DNA from: Amoebophrya sp. A120
Taxonomy: Eukaryota; Sar; Dinophyceae; Syndiniales; Amoebophryaceae
Assembly: GCA_905178155.1 (NCBI GenBank)
Contig: CAJINV010000002.1
Location: forward strand, 2,312,998-2,376,997
Direction of reading: 5' to 3'
DNA length: 64,000 nt
Part shown: positions 33,889-44,779 of the stretch, piece after piece
How positions within the stretch are numbered: the first letter of the stretch is position 1
Layout of the letters: the number at the start of each line of letters is the position of its first letter
Position numbers and translations under genes: made by a program
The notes under the pieces: model-generated
What the model saw: the letters and a program-made list of their open reading frames with translations, nothing else
Told to the model about the DNA's origin: nothing
Databases searched by the model: none

Positions 33889-33998
33889 TATGAACTGCAA
33901 AAGTATCGTACTCGTAGTATTGCAATACAAATTGGCTCAGCATGACACATGAAATTTGTCATGCTGATTTAGCTTGAAAGAGAAATTTGTAATGCGTA
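33889..33998. mobile_element. Broken introner, CAAAAGTATCG family
   Basis: The left end TATGAACTGCAAAAGTATCG is intact, but the right terminal repeat is missing. The element runs into a stray piece of proteasome exon 7. It marks the duplication junction. Confidence 0.75.
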
Positions 33999-34002
33999 AC
34001 GC

Positions 34003-34040
34003 CAACCTCCAAATCCTGGGCCTTCAAATCCTGCGCCAAG
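34003..34040 (-). other. Stray fragment of proteasome alpha-6 exon 7
   Basis: About 35 bp (CCAACCTCCAAATCCTGG and onward) match the exon 7 sequence found at about 33524-33565 and 35716-35757. It lies between two broken introners, a scar of a complex rearrangement. Confidence 0.75.
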
Positions 34041-34045
34041 ATCCT

Positions 34046-34266
34046 GCATGACCCACGATGCCTGTAGTGCATGACTTAGCATCACAGATTTTTGGAAGAC
34101 TTCCTGATGCCTATTCCGCATGACAAATGCCCTCTCCGCGTAGCACAATCTGGGCTCCTCTTGCTGGTCATGCTGCAATACAGATTTTCATTTTTTTAGA
34201 ATCCAAAGACAGCATGACAAGTTTGGATCCTTCCTGACGCTGACCCAGACATATTTGCAATGCATA
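34046..34266. mobile_element. Broken introner, TGTCTGGGTCTGG family
   Basis: The right end CAGACATATTTGCAATGCATA is intact and the left terminal repeat is missing. The element abuts the duplicated HAD 5' fragment. Confidence 0.75.
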
Positions 34267-34421
34267 TTATCGTCTTCGAAACTAGAGTTCCTCGCGAGCT
34301 GGTCACTGTCGGAAGCATTCCTCGCGAGCTTGATCGGTTGGTCACTGTCGGAAGCATTTGCTTTGTTATTGTTTCTCTTCTCCTCCTTCTCCTTCGCCTT
34401 GCGCAGCGAGTGGCGAAGCAT
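34267..34421 (-). pseudogene. Duplicated 5' fragment of the HAD-domain gene
   Basis: The minus strand from ATG 34421 repeats MLRHSLRKAKEKEEKRN, then a shortened, internally repeated ASDSDQ segment and SSFEDDN. It then ends at the broken introner. No downstream HAD sequence follows, so no phosphatase can be made. Confidence 0.85.
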
Positions 34422-35423
34422 GGTCGCTTAAGTGACAGGACGCTGTCGCGACGATAAGACGCCTTTTTGCTTTTCAGAATAGGAGAAGGACTGCTGCTGC
34501 AGTTACGCGCCGGCAATGCCCTGCGCTACACACGGGTAACTCGTCGCGGATATGCATCGGAAAAGAGTAGGCGGAAGCTGCCCGATACATTTAAGTAAAT
34601 TAGGGGGAGCGGGGGATAGTTTTTTCGAATTCAAAACATGCTCGTAGTCATACGAAAACATGGGGGGATATGGCATGCTAGTTGGGGTACAAATTTTAAC
34701 TGGTCGGGGCTGTTTTTTTCGTTGCATGTGAAAAAAATATGTGGTGGTCAAAGTATTGAAACTTCAGTACATACTCTATTCACCTGCATTCTTGCACGAA
34801 GACCACGCCGCAGCCTATGATGGGCAATGTCCTGAACGAAATCATCCGACGCGAAGGAGAGAACGATATACCGAGGAAGGTGAGGTTGCCGATGCAAGAG
34901 ATTCAAAACATAAAGCACGAACCGAAAAGTCAGCTTCCAAGCTGTCCTTGCAATGGACGGAACGGCACACCGAGATTTGATTTTCACGTCAAGTGCCAAG
35001 ATGATCGAAAGTACAGACACTAAAAATACCGAGCAGACGCTTCTTTTTTTTACCGAAAAAAGGAATCTTTATAGACAAACAGCATGCGCGTGCGTTGCAC
35101 AGTCGCACCGGCTGGTGGACACTTGCTCGCATGGATCATTGGGGAGCGCTTTTCGGAAATCAATGTGAATGTAACAAATGGTGGGTAAAAATTTGTTGAA
35201 ATCTTCCTCGTCGCAAATTCGCAGGTAGTACTATCGAAATATTCAAGTTGTCCTCCTTTTCATCGCCTAGCCACGAAGCAGCAACCAACACATCAAACTC
35301 CGACGGCTCAGAATCTAACGTGCAGCTTCAGATAAGCATGAGTAGCTTCCCGTTTAAAAAAATCTTCGTTCTCCTCCCTGTTTTGAAAATCCGCAAGGTT
35401 GTTGAAACAAACACCACACGCAC
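34422..35423. other. Spacer upstream of the HAD fragment (inside the duplication)
   Basis: Diverged paralogue of 32203-33231. No gene was recognised. Confidence 0.5.
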
Positions 35424-37813
35424 TTAATCCTGCTCGTGAATCGCGGTCAAGTGGTCGTCAATTTCCGCCGCGGAGAGCAATATCCAAGAAAAAAACTGTG
35501 TCAATGTAGGTGTCTTGGGGTAACGGCATGACAAATCTGTTCTGCATGACAGACAAAGCCTGTCATGCGCAGCTGGTAAGTGAAAACACAAATGAAATAG
35601 GACTCAATGGCTGGCTAGCATGACAAGTGTAACAGTGTTGCATGCTTTGCATCACAGACTTCCACTTACACAGTTTTTTTCTTGCATAAGCAAGCGGAAG
35701 GGGTCGTTTTCCGACACCACCCCAACCTCCAAATCCTGGGCCTTCAAATCCTGCGCGATATGCACTGCAAAAGCATCGTCCTAGTAAAAATTGCATTACA
35801 AATTATCCCAGCAATACAAATTAAATTTGTCATGCTGATTTACCTTGAGAAAGAGATTTGTAATGCATAAATGCAATTTTTACTACGAGTACGATACCTT
35901 TGCACAGGATACGCTAAGACCTGGCACAAAACGTCCATGCACTTCCTAATCGTCTGCTCCTTCGTCAAAGTCGTTTCGTTATGCGTTGCAAATATGTCTG
36001 GGTCTGGAAGGATGGAACTTGTGATGCGTCCTCTGGATCACACAAAAATCTGTCTTGCGTGATCAACATCAAAAGACGCCCTTTTCTGACCACCAGGAGA
36101 GGGAGTTTCTCATGGAGATCAGGCATGATAGAGACCTCGCAGCGTCTGTCATGCTATGGCCTGCATAGCAGACCCCATGGGCAGGGGAAACCTGCATGAC
36201 AAGTTTACATTCTTCCAGACCCACCAGACATATTTGCATTCCATATTCGTGCGGGTTTGTACTGGACTCTGCGTTCTTCACGACCTTCTCCAAAGCGTTC
36301 ATGTATTACGATGAAAAATGCCCCCAACCCGGAATTTGCAGAAGTTTGTCATGCAAAGTTTCCAAATGAAAGTTTTTTATCTTGCATAAAAGGATTGCGA
36401 GCGTTTCTGATGCAGAATCTGGGTGCGCAAGGTGCCTTGCGCATAACAGATCCGGCTGCTGTTGGGCTACTTCGCAACACAAATTTGACCTATTCAGCAT
36501 GGCAAATTTGTGATGCTGAGATATGCAAGACGGGGAATGTTTCTGTTGGAAAGGTTTGCAATACAAATGCTGCCAAGCTGGGGGTGGGGGCATTTTTCAT
36601 TGTAATATCATGCCCTCCTGATCCTTCGGTCCGGTTGCCAACGCCTTCCACCCAAAGTAGTGCCCGGACGGGTCGATCTTCCACCTGATAGTTTCAACGC
36701 GATTTATGCTTGCAATATGAACGTTTGTTTGTTATGCAAGCGTTGCATGAGCAGTCAGGAATAGAGTCAACAATGCTGGATTCTCTATCATGCGAAAATC
36801 AAAGAGAAAATCTAATACAATTGCGGTCCCTTCTCATCATCCACGCCCAACAGGTGAATCACGGTTCCCAACGGCCTCACCCCGGCGTGCTGCGTGAAAA
36901 TCTGGGCTTTCTTCCCAACCTTCGAAGCCAGAAAGTGCACCGGGATCTCGTACCCTATCCTGAGTAAAAACGTCCCCACCCCATAGTTGTCATGCAGCTT
37001 TGCAATCACAGGAAGATCTGTAATGCGCATCCCGATGAGAAGCATTTCCAATCGCGTTTTGGACTTTGTGATGCAGTAAACCGGATGAGCAGATGGCTTT
37101 GTGATGCGGCTGCACCTGCTGAAGTGCACTACAATACAGAGAGGAACTTGTCATGCGTGATTCCCAAAACTTCTCGACCTGTGTTGCGAGATCCCCATCT
37201 TGACTCTGGGGTGGGGACGTTTTTGCCCAGGATATACCCGTTCTGGTCCTTAAATTTCGCTGCGATCTGGCGGGTATCAAATGCAAATATGTCTGGGTCT
37301 GGGAGGATGCAACTTGTCATGCTATCTTTGGACTCTACATAAAACCTGTAATGCATGAACAGCAAAAGAGGTCCAGTTTTTGCCACGCGAAGGCGACATT
37401 TCTCATGCGGTATGAGCATCAGAAAAGTCTCGACGCAGAATGTGTGATGCTCGGGCACGCGTCACAGACTCCATGGGTCATGGAAAATGTGCATGACAAA
37501 CTTGGTCCTTTTCCAGACCCAGACATATTTGCAATGCATAGCGGGCCTGGGTGATAACCACCTTGCAGTCCGGAACGGAACCGATGGCCAAGCAGCCGAT
37601 GTTGGGGGTAATGTTGTACATGTTGGTGATGCAGGAAGGATCGAGCAATTTGTCCGGAACCTTCCGCTGCGCTACCGTGCACACCGTGTCCTTCCCCCGG
37701 AGGCAGATCCCGAGAATACCCTGGTTCTGGATGGATTTCAACGCGTACTCAATCTGATACAACTTCCCCTCCGGGGAGAAAATTGTGATCTGCCGGTCGT
37801 GGTTGCGAGACAT
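35424..37813 (-). CDS. PSMA6: 20S proteasome alpha-6 subunit, eight exons
   Basis: A structural alpha-ring subunit of the 20S core (non-catalytic). Exons: 37813-37541, 37274-37235, 36955-36819, 36684-36608, 36303-36246, 35979-35912, 35758-35689, 35480-35424. Removing six introners with one 5-nt duplication each, plus the GT-AG intron 36685-36818, gives 249 residues, close to the usual ~246. The N-terminus carries the alpha signature RQITIFSPEGKLYQIEYA. Then come GKDTVCTVAQRKVPDKLLD, GVRPLGTVIHLLGVDDEKGPQLW, DPSGHYFGWKALATG and the C-terminal AEIDDHLTAIHEQD. The signature and the gate-region N-terminus are intact. A truncated copy lies at 33232-33888. Confidence 0.95.
35481..35688. mobile_element. 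Introner, AAGAAAAAAACTGTGT family
   Basis: It starts TATCCAAGAAAAAAACTGTG and ends AGTTTTTTTCTTGCATA, with a perfect duplication AGCAA. It is the last intron of PSMA6. Confidence 0.93.
35759..35911. mobile_element. Introner, CAAAAGTATCG family
   Basis: Ends TATGCACTGCAAAAG and CCTTTGCACAGGATA. The flanks CGCGA and CGCTA match at 4 of 5. It is an intron of PSMA6. Confidence 0.9.
35980..36245. mobile_element. Introner, TGTCTGGGTCTGG family, absent from the paralogue
   Basis: It starts TATGCGTTGCAAATATG and ends ATATTTGCATTCCATA, with a perfect duplication TTCGT. The homologous position in the pseudogene copy (near 33783) reads GTTTCGTGCGGG, with a single TTCGT and no element. Confidence 0.96.
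36304..36607. mobile_element. Introner, GAAAAATGCCCCCAACCC family, absent from the paralogue
   Basis: It starts TATTACGATGAAAAATG and ends CATTTTTCATTGTAATA, with a perfect duplication TCATG. The pseudogene copy near 33832 has the uninterrupted GTTCATGCCC. Confidence 0.96.
36956..37234. mobile_element. Introner, AAAAACGTCCCCACCCC family
   Basis: It starts TATCCTGAGTAAAAACG and ends CGTTTTTGCCCAGGATA, with a perfect duplication TACCC. It is an intron of PSMA6. Confidence 0.93.
37275..37540. mobile_element. Introner, TGTCTGGGTCTGG family
   Basis: It starts TATCAAATGCAAATATG and ends ATATTTGCAATGCATA, with a perfect duplication GCGGG. It is the first intron of PSMA6. Confidence 0.93.
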
Positions 37814-38991
37814 CTTGGTTGCTGTCGGTTTCTGATGCTAAACAAGTGAGAGTACAACTCCTGTAGATGAAGGAAGTGAAGTTCTATCTTCAACGGAAAA
37901 GTTTACTAGTCGTCGTCTCGTGGATGAAAGGTGAAAATGAAATTGAGTGTCGCTATTCTAGAGTAAATTCGTAGGTGATTTCAGTGACACAAAAATTCCA
38001 TGCGGTGAAACATTTTTTGGTACAGCCTGATGTTACAAGTAATACAGAAGTCGTGCAAAGGTAACGGACAATAAGTGCTTGTTCAGATTGATAGAATAGT
38101 TGTGATCTCGTGCTGGTGCTAGCTTGCGCAGCTGAGGCAGGGCAGAAAGTACTATGTGTTAGTTATCGTTGTTGGGATCTTCTTGCAGTTGCGCAATAGA
38201 AGAAAACTATCTGCAAATTAGGTTGATCTTCAGTGCATCATCTGTAAATTGAAATCTAACGCGAGCTGGAGATGAAAGGAACACCACGAGTCATCCATGC
38301 GCTCCTCTGACAGCTTTGAAAGAGAAAAAATCGCATCGATGAGCGGGAGCGCCGCGATGCGGAGAGCGATGGTCGGAGCTAGTGGATGTTGGCCAGGTGT
38401 ACTTTATCGTTCAAGATGAAGTTTGAGTTTCTGGTGTTTTCCACTTGAACTCCTTTTTCTTCTCAACAAGTATACGAAGTTCATTTGCGATTCTGACATG
38501 ATAACAGCGTCGTCGTATGTTGTACAGTTGCAGTTTCTAATGTGTTGCGCTACAACAGGCTCGATGCACTATGTCATTTTTTTCTTTGAAACGAGCATCA
38601 CGCTTTTTGCTCTGTATTCCTTGAGAAACTATCTGCGTCCTCCGCCGAGATGAAGGGCCATCTTACTTTGTATTGAAATTCTTGGTTGTAAAAAAGCTAA
38701 AATTCAAAACTGAGTACGCAATTCGTAAAAATATTGACTGTGCTAGGTTATAGAAGTTGCAATTGTTTTCTACTGCTCTAGGTTTGTGATTTTTGATCTC
38801 TACCTGAGACTTGCACGTTGTCTACTTCGCTAGATTTGAAAACGAGAACTACTGTAAAACCGCTCTGCTGAAAGTAGAGAGGTGTCCTGGTTTCCGTGTT
38901 CTTTGTCTTCTTCTGAAATGTTGAAGTGAAAAAACTGAGCATCTGACCCGCTACGATTTCTTTTAGTCAATTTATTTTCACCCCAGCACTA
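37814..38991. other. Spacer between PSMA6 and the CEGDNCV-repeat gene
   Basis: AT-rich, about 1.2 kb. A plus ORF (38423-38653) has no recognisable character. No introner, RNA gene or clear promoter was seen. Confidence 0.5.
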
Positions 38992-41900
38992 CTACGCCCC
39001 ACCGTTCTCGTTCCTCGCGGCGATCGCAGTCGCCTTTTTCATTTGCAGCATCAAGAACGCTTTCGCTTTCTCTTCGCTTGTATGAACTGCAAATGTATCG
39101 TACTCGTGTAAATGCATTACAAATTTTCTCAGCATGAGAAATGAAATTTGTAATGCTGATTTGCCTTGACAAAGAAATTTGTAATGCAAGACCTGCATTT
39201 ATACGAGTACGATACTTTTGCACAGCATAGCTTGTCTTCTCCTGCGCGAAAAACTTCTCTTGTAACTTTTTCGGCAGAGACTTCCAGGCGCCGGCCTTCT
39301 TGTGCGGGTTCGGGGCTTTCAATATTCTACTACTTTTACTAGTGGCCTTTGACGACGCGCTCTCCGGTTTCTTTACTTTTTGTTCCCCCGTGCTTTTCTC
39401 CTCGTTGTTCTTAGCAGTTTTTGTAACTAGTACTCCCGTTTTTTTCTGCAGCGCCGACCTCATTTCTTGCACTGCATCAGCCCGCGACGCGGTTTTTTCC
39501 AGGTGGCTGTGCACCGCTTCGCCGCAGATGTCGACACAAGTTTCATTTTCGCAGTACTTTTTGCATGGCGTCTTCTCGACGCTGGTCGACGTACTGCTAT
39601 CCGGACTCGCAGTTACTACCCCTTCTTCTGCGGTGGTTTTTGCTGCGCTATTGGTGGAGGTTTCTGATGCTGCACTACCGGTAGTTCCGCAGAGGTTCAC
39701 GCAGTTGTCGCCCTCGCAATACTTTTTGCATCCGGTGTTCCTCGTGGTCTCTGCACCCGCCTGGTTATTTGCAGCCTTGGCTGTTTCAACCTTGCTCTTG
39801 TCTACTAGTTTTGATGTCATTTTCTCCGCGTATGCTGCTGTGTTCGCAACCAGCTCCTTCTTCTTCTCATCCATGGCTGCCGTGTCATCCTCGCTGTTCT
39901 TGGCTAGCAAATCCTTCTTTTTCCTTTGTTCCAGAGCGGTTTCGGAACTGTGTAGCTGGTGTGTGTCTTCAGCACATAAGTGTACGCAGTTGTCCCCCTC
40001 GCAGTACAGTTTGCAACCGGCTTTGGAATTTACCTTCTTCTTCCTCTCTTCCAGCGCTGCCGGGGAATCAACCGCTGCAGGAGTTTCGTCTTTTTCTACA
40101 TGCGCTTCCTGCTTCGTAGAGGTTGTAGCGGGAACACGAGCAGCGGGTGTAGTTGCTGCTGCCTCAGCATCGTGACAGAGGTGCACACAATTGTCACCGT
40201 CGCAGTACATCTTGCAGCCTGCTTTTTTGTGTAATGTCGCACTTGGACTTGTTTCCGCGGCTTCTGGTTTTGTTGATGGTGCTACATCACTGACAGTAGG
40301 TTCCTTATCTTCACTGGTATTGTCAACAGTCATCTTCTTCTTCTGTTCCAACGCTGGAGTTGCATCTACCACTGCTTCTTCCGGCGATTCTTCTTCTTCT
40401 TTTTCCCCATCACAAATGTTCACGTGTACACAGTTGTCTCCTTCACAGTACAACTTCCGAGGACACGGGCTTGCTTTTTCGAAAGAATCATGCTCCTGCG
40501 CAACTGATTTCTTCTTTCTCTCCTCGAGCGCCGGCGTGCCAGTTGATTTTGGTCTTGGTTTCGCCGCAGATGAAGTGCTACTTTCTCCACGACCTGCCGG
40601 AACAAGCAGGTGCACGCAGTTGTCGCCCTCACAGTAGAGCTTGCCACCCTGGGAAGAGGATGAAGAAGCGTAGTCCGCGGACGCAGCAGCGACATCGATT
40701 TCAACGGGGGCCGATGTCTTGGAGCTGCTAGTACTCGTAGTAGAATCGAGATCGACAGATTTCTTCTTTTTTTCTTCCAACGCCGCTGGCGCAGCTGCGG
40801 AGGAGGAGTCAACATCTTCACTAGCAGCAGGAGTTGGTTTCCCAAGCTGCACACAGTTATCGCCTTCGCAGTAAAGTTTCGTAGCTCCTTCGTCGGACGA
40901 AGAGGACGATGATGACGTCGCAGTAACTTCGCTATCCACCGATGATTTGCTGCTGACTTCATCTTCCGTCTCTGCCCCCTTCAATCCGGCCGGGACGGAG
41001 ACCCACCCGCCTTTGCTTTCCTTCCTCTTTTCCAGCGCTGCTGGCGCTGCATTTTTCGGTTCTTCACCAGTTGTGTCTTCACTTGATGGTGGTCGAATGT
41101 GCACACAGCTGTCACCCTCGCAATAGAGTTTTGTAACTTGTTCGTGAGAGGAACTACTATCAGGTGCTGTGCTAACACCATCGGATGATGTGGCGTCCCC
41201 GTCCTCTTCAGAAGCTAATTTTTCAGGCACGCTGGTCCATGATGTACTTGTGCTGGTGGTCTTTTTCTTCTCTTCTAATGCTGCAGGCGGCGCTGTGTCG
41301 GTTGGCAACTGGATGTGCACACAATTGTCACCCTCGCAGTACAGACGCTCTTTCGACGGTTGTGCAGGAGCTTGTTCTGCGGCATCGTCGCTTGCTGTCG
41401 TTGCATCGGTATGCTCTGGCGCAGTTTTCTTCTTTCTCTCTTCCAGTTCTGTTTCTGCTCCTGCTGAAGCTGAAGAAGGAAGATCTTGATCTACTACTTC
41501 CTCAGCCGGTGCTTCTTTTTCATTGCTACCGTTTTTACTCACCCTCACACAATTGTCACCCTCACAGTAAAGGCCTGAAGTACCACTTGTAAAAGAAGTT
41601 CTTGCCACCGTAGAAGTTGTCGCGGAGCTGCTGCTGCTGGCAGCATCGGTTTTTTTACCTTTTGAGGAAGCTGCCGGCGCACTGGCTTTTGTTTTATCGC
41701 TGGTTGAAGTAGATGATGTGCTTGTGCAAGAAAGGTTCACACAATTATCCCCCTCGCAGTATTTGCAGGACGTCTTTTCCTTTAAAGCTGAAGCGGAAGT
41801 AGCGCTACTACTTTTCGCATTGAAAACCGTAGTTTTTGGTGCAGTAGAAGAAGATGCAACCGCGGCGCTTTTCTTCTCTTTTCCTTCCTGCTTCATCTCC

Positions 41901-44425
41901 TTCGCTAGATTCTTGGGCAACGAAACCCAGCCAGACGGACTGGTGTTTTTGCTCGCGATGCTTTTCTTGTCTTTCAACACTGATGTTTTTGCTTCCGACG
42001 CAGTAGAGGATGTAGCTGTGGTCTTCTTTTTCTCTACTTCCACCTTCCTCTGTTGATGGTGAAGCTGCTCGTCCTCCTTCCGCACGAGTCTCTTCGCCGA
42101 CACCGCGGAAAAGTGATCGTTTTCTTCGTTGTCTACTTTATTCTTCGCCCCCTTCAACATTTCCGGTTTATTCGAAGATGAAAGTTCCGCTTTGAGTTCT
42201 TGCTTCAAGTCCTCTGTTATCTCCTTTTTCAACGCTTCTTTCAGCTCGTCTTTCATCTCTTCCTTCAACTCTTCCTGCACTTGTTCCTTCATTTCTGCAA
42301 CCTCTTTCTCGGACCACCCAGCGTCAAGGACAGCATGATGTTCCGCGGCCGTGGAAGACGATTTCTTCCTCGTCAGTGTCGCCACCGGTAGCGGCTCTTC
42401 GATATCTTCGCCGGAAAGGGTTTCGACCTGATCCACTGTTGTGCTATCCTCCTCCTCTACTTCTTCTTGTGCAGGCTCTGCAGCGTCATCAGGCTTGGAG
42501 GTTGCTACGAGTGGCTTCTCATTAACAGTGCTGCTTGATGGTCCGCTCGCCGCCCCAGTTCCGGCCGCAGGACCAGAAGGCGCAGTAACCCCTTCCTCTT
42601 CCTTTCCCTTTACTACTTCTACCTGCAATTTCTTCCCCTCAGTCTCATCCGGCGCAATATCGAACTTCGCGGTCGCTGTTTTCCCTGCAACGGAAACTTT
42701 CGCCTTTTCCGTTTGGGATGCAATTTCGGTGGAGAACTTTTTGGAAGTAGCTTTCGCTTCTTCTTTTTCCTCTCCTCTTTCCGACACTGTTTTCCCCGCT
42801 GCGTTCTTTTTTCTAAGACCGAGAAATTCATCGTCGTTGTCCGAAGCAAGAGAATCTTCGTCAGGTTTTTTAGGATCCGCATTTTTGTCGTGGACAGCCA
42901 CTGCAAAGTGAAGCGTTTCATCTGCAGCACCCCCGTCGTCCTGATCCACCAGGGGCATATTATCCTCGTCTTCAAACGCTTCTAGTTCATCGGCCTGGAA
43001 TGATCCCCCTGTATCTCCTCCTTCCAAGTCTTCGGCTCCTCTCCGAAACAGGCCGCTCGAGTTCGTGTCAGCTGTCTATCGAAAGAAAAAAAGTAGTTCC
43101 ACTGTAGCCTTGTTGTAATTATGTAGAAAAAGTATCTCAGAAGTGTTTGTCTTGCAGCTACACATGCAAGACAATGAATTTTTAGATGTGTTTTGCCTTA
43201 GGAGCTGCCCATCCAAGGGGCAAATTTTCTCTGTCTTCATGTAGATCAAACTCGTGATGCAAAACTTACAAAATCTCTACAGCGAAACTACCCTTTTTTC
43301 GTACGATACTGTCTCGTTTGTAGTTGTTGCTGTCTCGTTCGTTGTTGCTGTCTCGTTCGTTGTTGCTGTCTCGTTCGCTGTTGCTGTCTCGTTCGCTGTT
43401 GCTGTTTCGTTGCTGTCGGTGTTGTTAGTTGGCAGCGAGGTTGTTTCCTCGGGGGTGACATGCATTGCAAAAGTATCGTACTAATTGCAGTACAGCATGA
43501 CAAAGAAATCTTCTGGTATTTTTCTTTATATTACAGAATGACAAATCTGGTTTATAGCCAATGCAGCATTGCAAATTCCGCTCTTCCTTCTGGAAAGATT
43601 TGCAATGCTAGTTCTAGTTCTACAACTGACACGATAACGATGCATTTGCAACGCATAACCGAGCCCGAGCATGTTTCCGATGAAGTTGAAAAAGTCAAAA
43701 AACCCGTCAAAAATCCCGAACTGCAATGTCTTGGTGACCAAAACCATCTTCTGTTTCTGCTTTTGCTTCTTCTTCTTCCCATGCTGGTGTAGTTTCTTCC
43801 CCGAAGAGGCTACTGCTGCTGCATCTTCCTCCGTTTCGATCAGCTCTCTTCCCTTTTCCGCTAGCATTTCGACGTGGTCCTGTGATAGTTTCTTCTTCCG
43901 GTCCTCTGTCTCGAAGTACCTCCGGACAGCCTCCCGCTGTTCTTCGACCGAGTAATTGAAGACCTCGTTCTCGTCCTGAACGACGCTGGGAGGTAAAAAT
44001 TCTTCTCCATTTTCTGGCTCTGGAAGCGGACCCAGCGCTTGTGCATCATGGGTCGTGTCCTCGTCACCAGTCGTCGAGTGCTGCAGCTTCAGAAACTTGT
44101 TATCTTTATGCTTTCCCTTGACATTCGTTGTTCGTTTCGCCGATGTCGTGCTATCGTGATCTACTGCTTCACGTTCCTTTTCTTTCGCGTGATTTCGATT
44201 TCCTGTTGTGGTCTTTGCTGCACCTATGTTACTCTTTCTGTCGACGTAATTCTTCTGTTTTCCCGTCTGCCACTCGAACTGCAAAGTCGTGGTAGAGGCT
44301 CTTCGCAGCGCCGCTACGTGAGTGGTCTTCGGGTCGTAAAAACTAAAAACTGCGAAAAGAAATAAACACCGTGGTCGGCAGCCCCACTGCCAAAAGGGGA
44401 AAGATGTGCGACAGGAAGCCTTCAT
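38992..44425 (-). CDS. Large secreted or membrane-anchored protein with eleven CEGDNCV cysteine repeats
   Basis: Exons 44425-43658, 43458-43309, 43076-39230 and 39080-38992 give 1,612 residues after removal of three introners. The ATG at 44425 starts a basic, Cys-containing leader with a hydrophobic run (CLFLFAVFSFY), a likely signal peptide or anchor. A second hydrophobic stretch (GIFDGFFDFFNFIGNMLGLG) follows. Next comes a NETAT repeat with N-glycosylation sequons and a long Glu/Lys helix. Eleven copies of K-L-Y-C-E-G-D-N-C-V-H follow, separated by Ser/Thr/Ala-rich linkers that usually end LEERKKK. The C-terminal copies extend to CX3CX4CX3C. A GWVSLPKNL-like motif recurs between them. No known family was recognised. 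It may be an extracellular scaffold or adhesin-like protein (inference). Confidence 0.8.
39081..39229. mobile_element. Introner, CAAAAGTATCG family
   Basis: It starts TATGAACTGCAAATG and ends CTTTTGCACAGCATA, with a perfect duplication GCTTG. It is the last intron of the CEGDNCV-repeat gene. Confidence 0.92.
43077..43308. mobile_element. Introner, AAAAAACTGCTTCACTGT family
   Basis: It starts TATCGAAAGAAAAAAAG and ends CTTTTTTCGTACGATA, with a perfect duplication CTGTC. It is an intron of the CEGDNCV-repeat gene. Confidence 0.9.
43320..43425. repeat. Minisatellite encoding NETAT repeats
   Basis: Tandem GTTGCTGTCTCGTTC units of about 15-18 bp in exon 2 of the CEGDNCV-repeat gene. On the coding strand they give N-E-T-A-T/A, each with an N-glycosylation sequon. 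Confidence 0.9.
43459..43657. mobile_element. Degenerate introner, CAAAAGTATCG-like
   Basis: The right end is GCATTTGCAACGCATA; the left end CATGCATTGCAAAAG has lost its first T. The flanks GGTGA and ACCGA no longer match well. The five-base rule still restores frame, which supports these borders. Confidence 0.7.
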
Positions 44426-44779
44426 TTCATCATCGTTTAGTCCTGTGCCGAAGAAGTAGCCCTAGATAAAAATCTGTGTCAAACTTTGTGATTTGTGGTG
44501 CTGCTCGTGAATTATCTACAGCAGGACCCTATTGCTCTCTCGTTTTCGCTTGGTGTTCAAACCCTGCTTTGTCCCATTATTATTTCACTCGCAATGTGCT
44601 ATCAGGAGGAGTGCCGCTGGCGCAGGCACCTATTTTTCTGATATGTCATGTCGCTCTTATCAGGTACCGCTCGCACGATGAATGGTGATAGGCGATTCCT
44701 CAGCACCTTCTACTACTCCCAGCTGAGTAGAACAGGCGTGGGTCCTCAGAGCAATCGAAAACGAAAACTAGCTGCTGAA
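44426..44779. other. Upstream flank of the CEGDNCV-repeat gene
   Basis: Normal-composition spacer before GC-rich island D. No gene was recognised. Confidence 0.4.

Larger units (their letters stand above)
34267..36663. repeat. Tandem segmental duplication, right copy
   Basis: Paralogue of 31968-33888. It is longer mainly because it carries two additional introners (35980-36245 and 36304-36607) inside the proteasome gene. Confidence 0.9.

Noticed and set aside
39300-40175. 291-residue plus-strand Ser/Phe/Val-rich ORF
   Set aside because: Antisense of the CEGDNCV-repeat exon.
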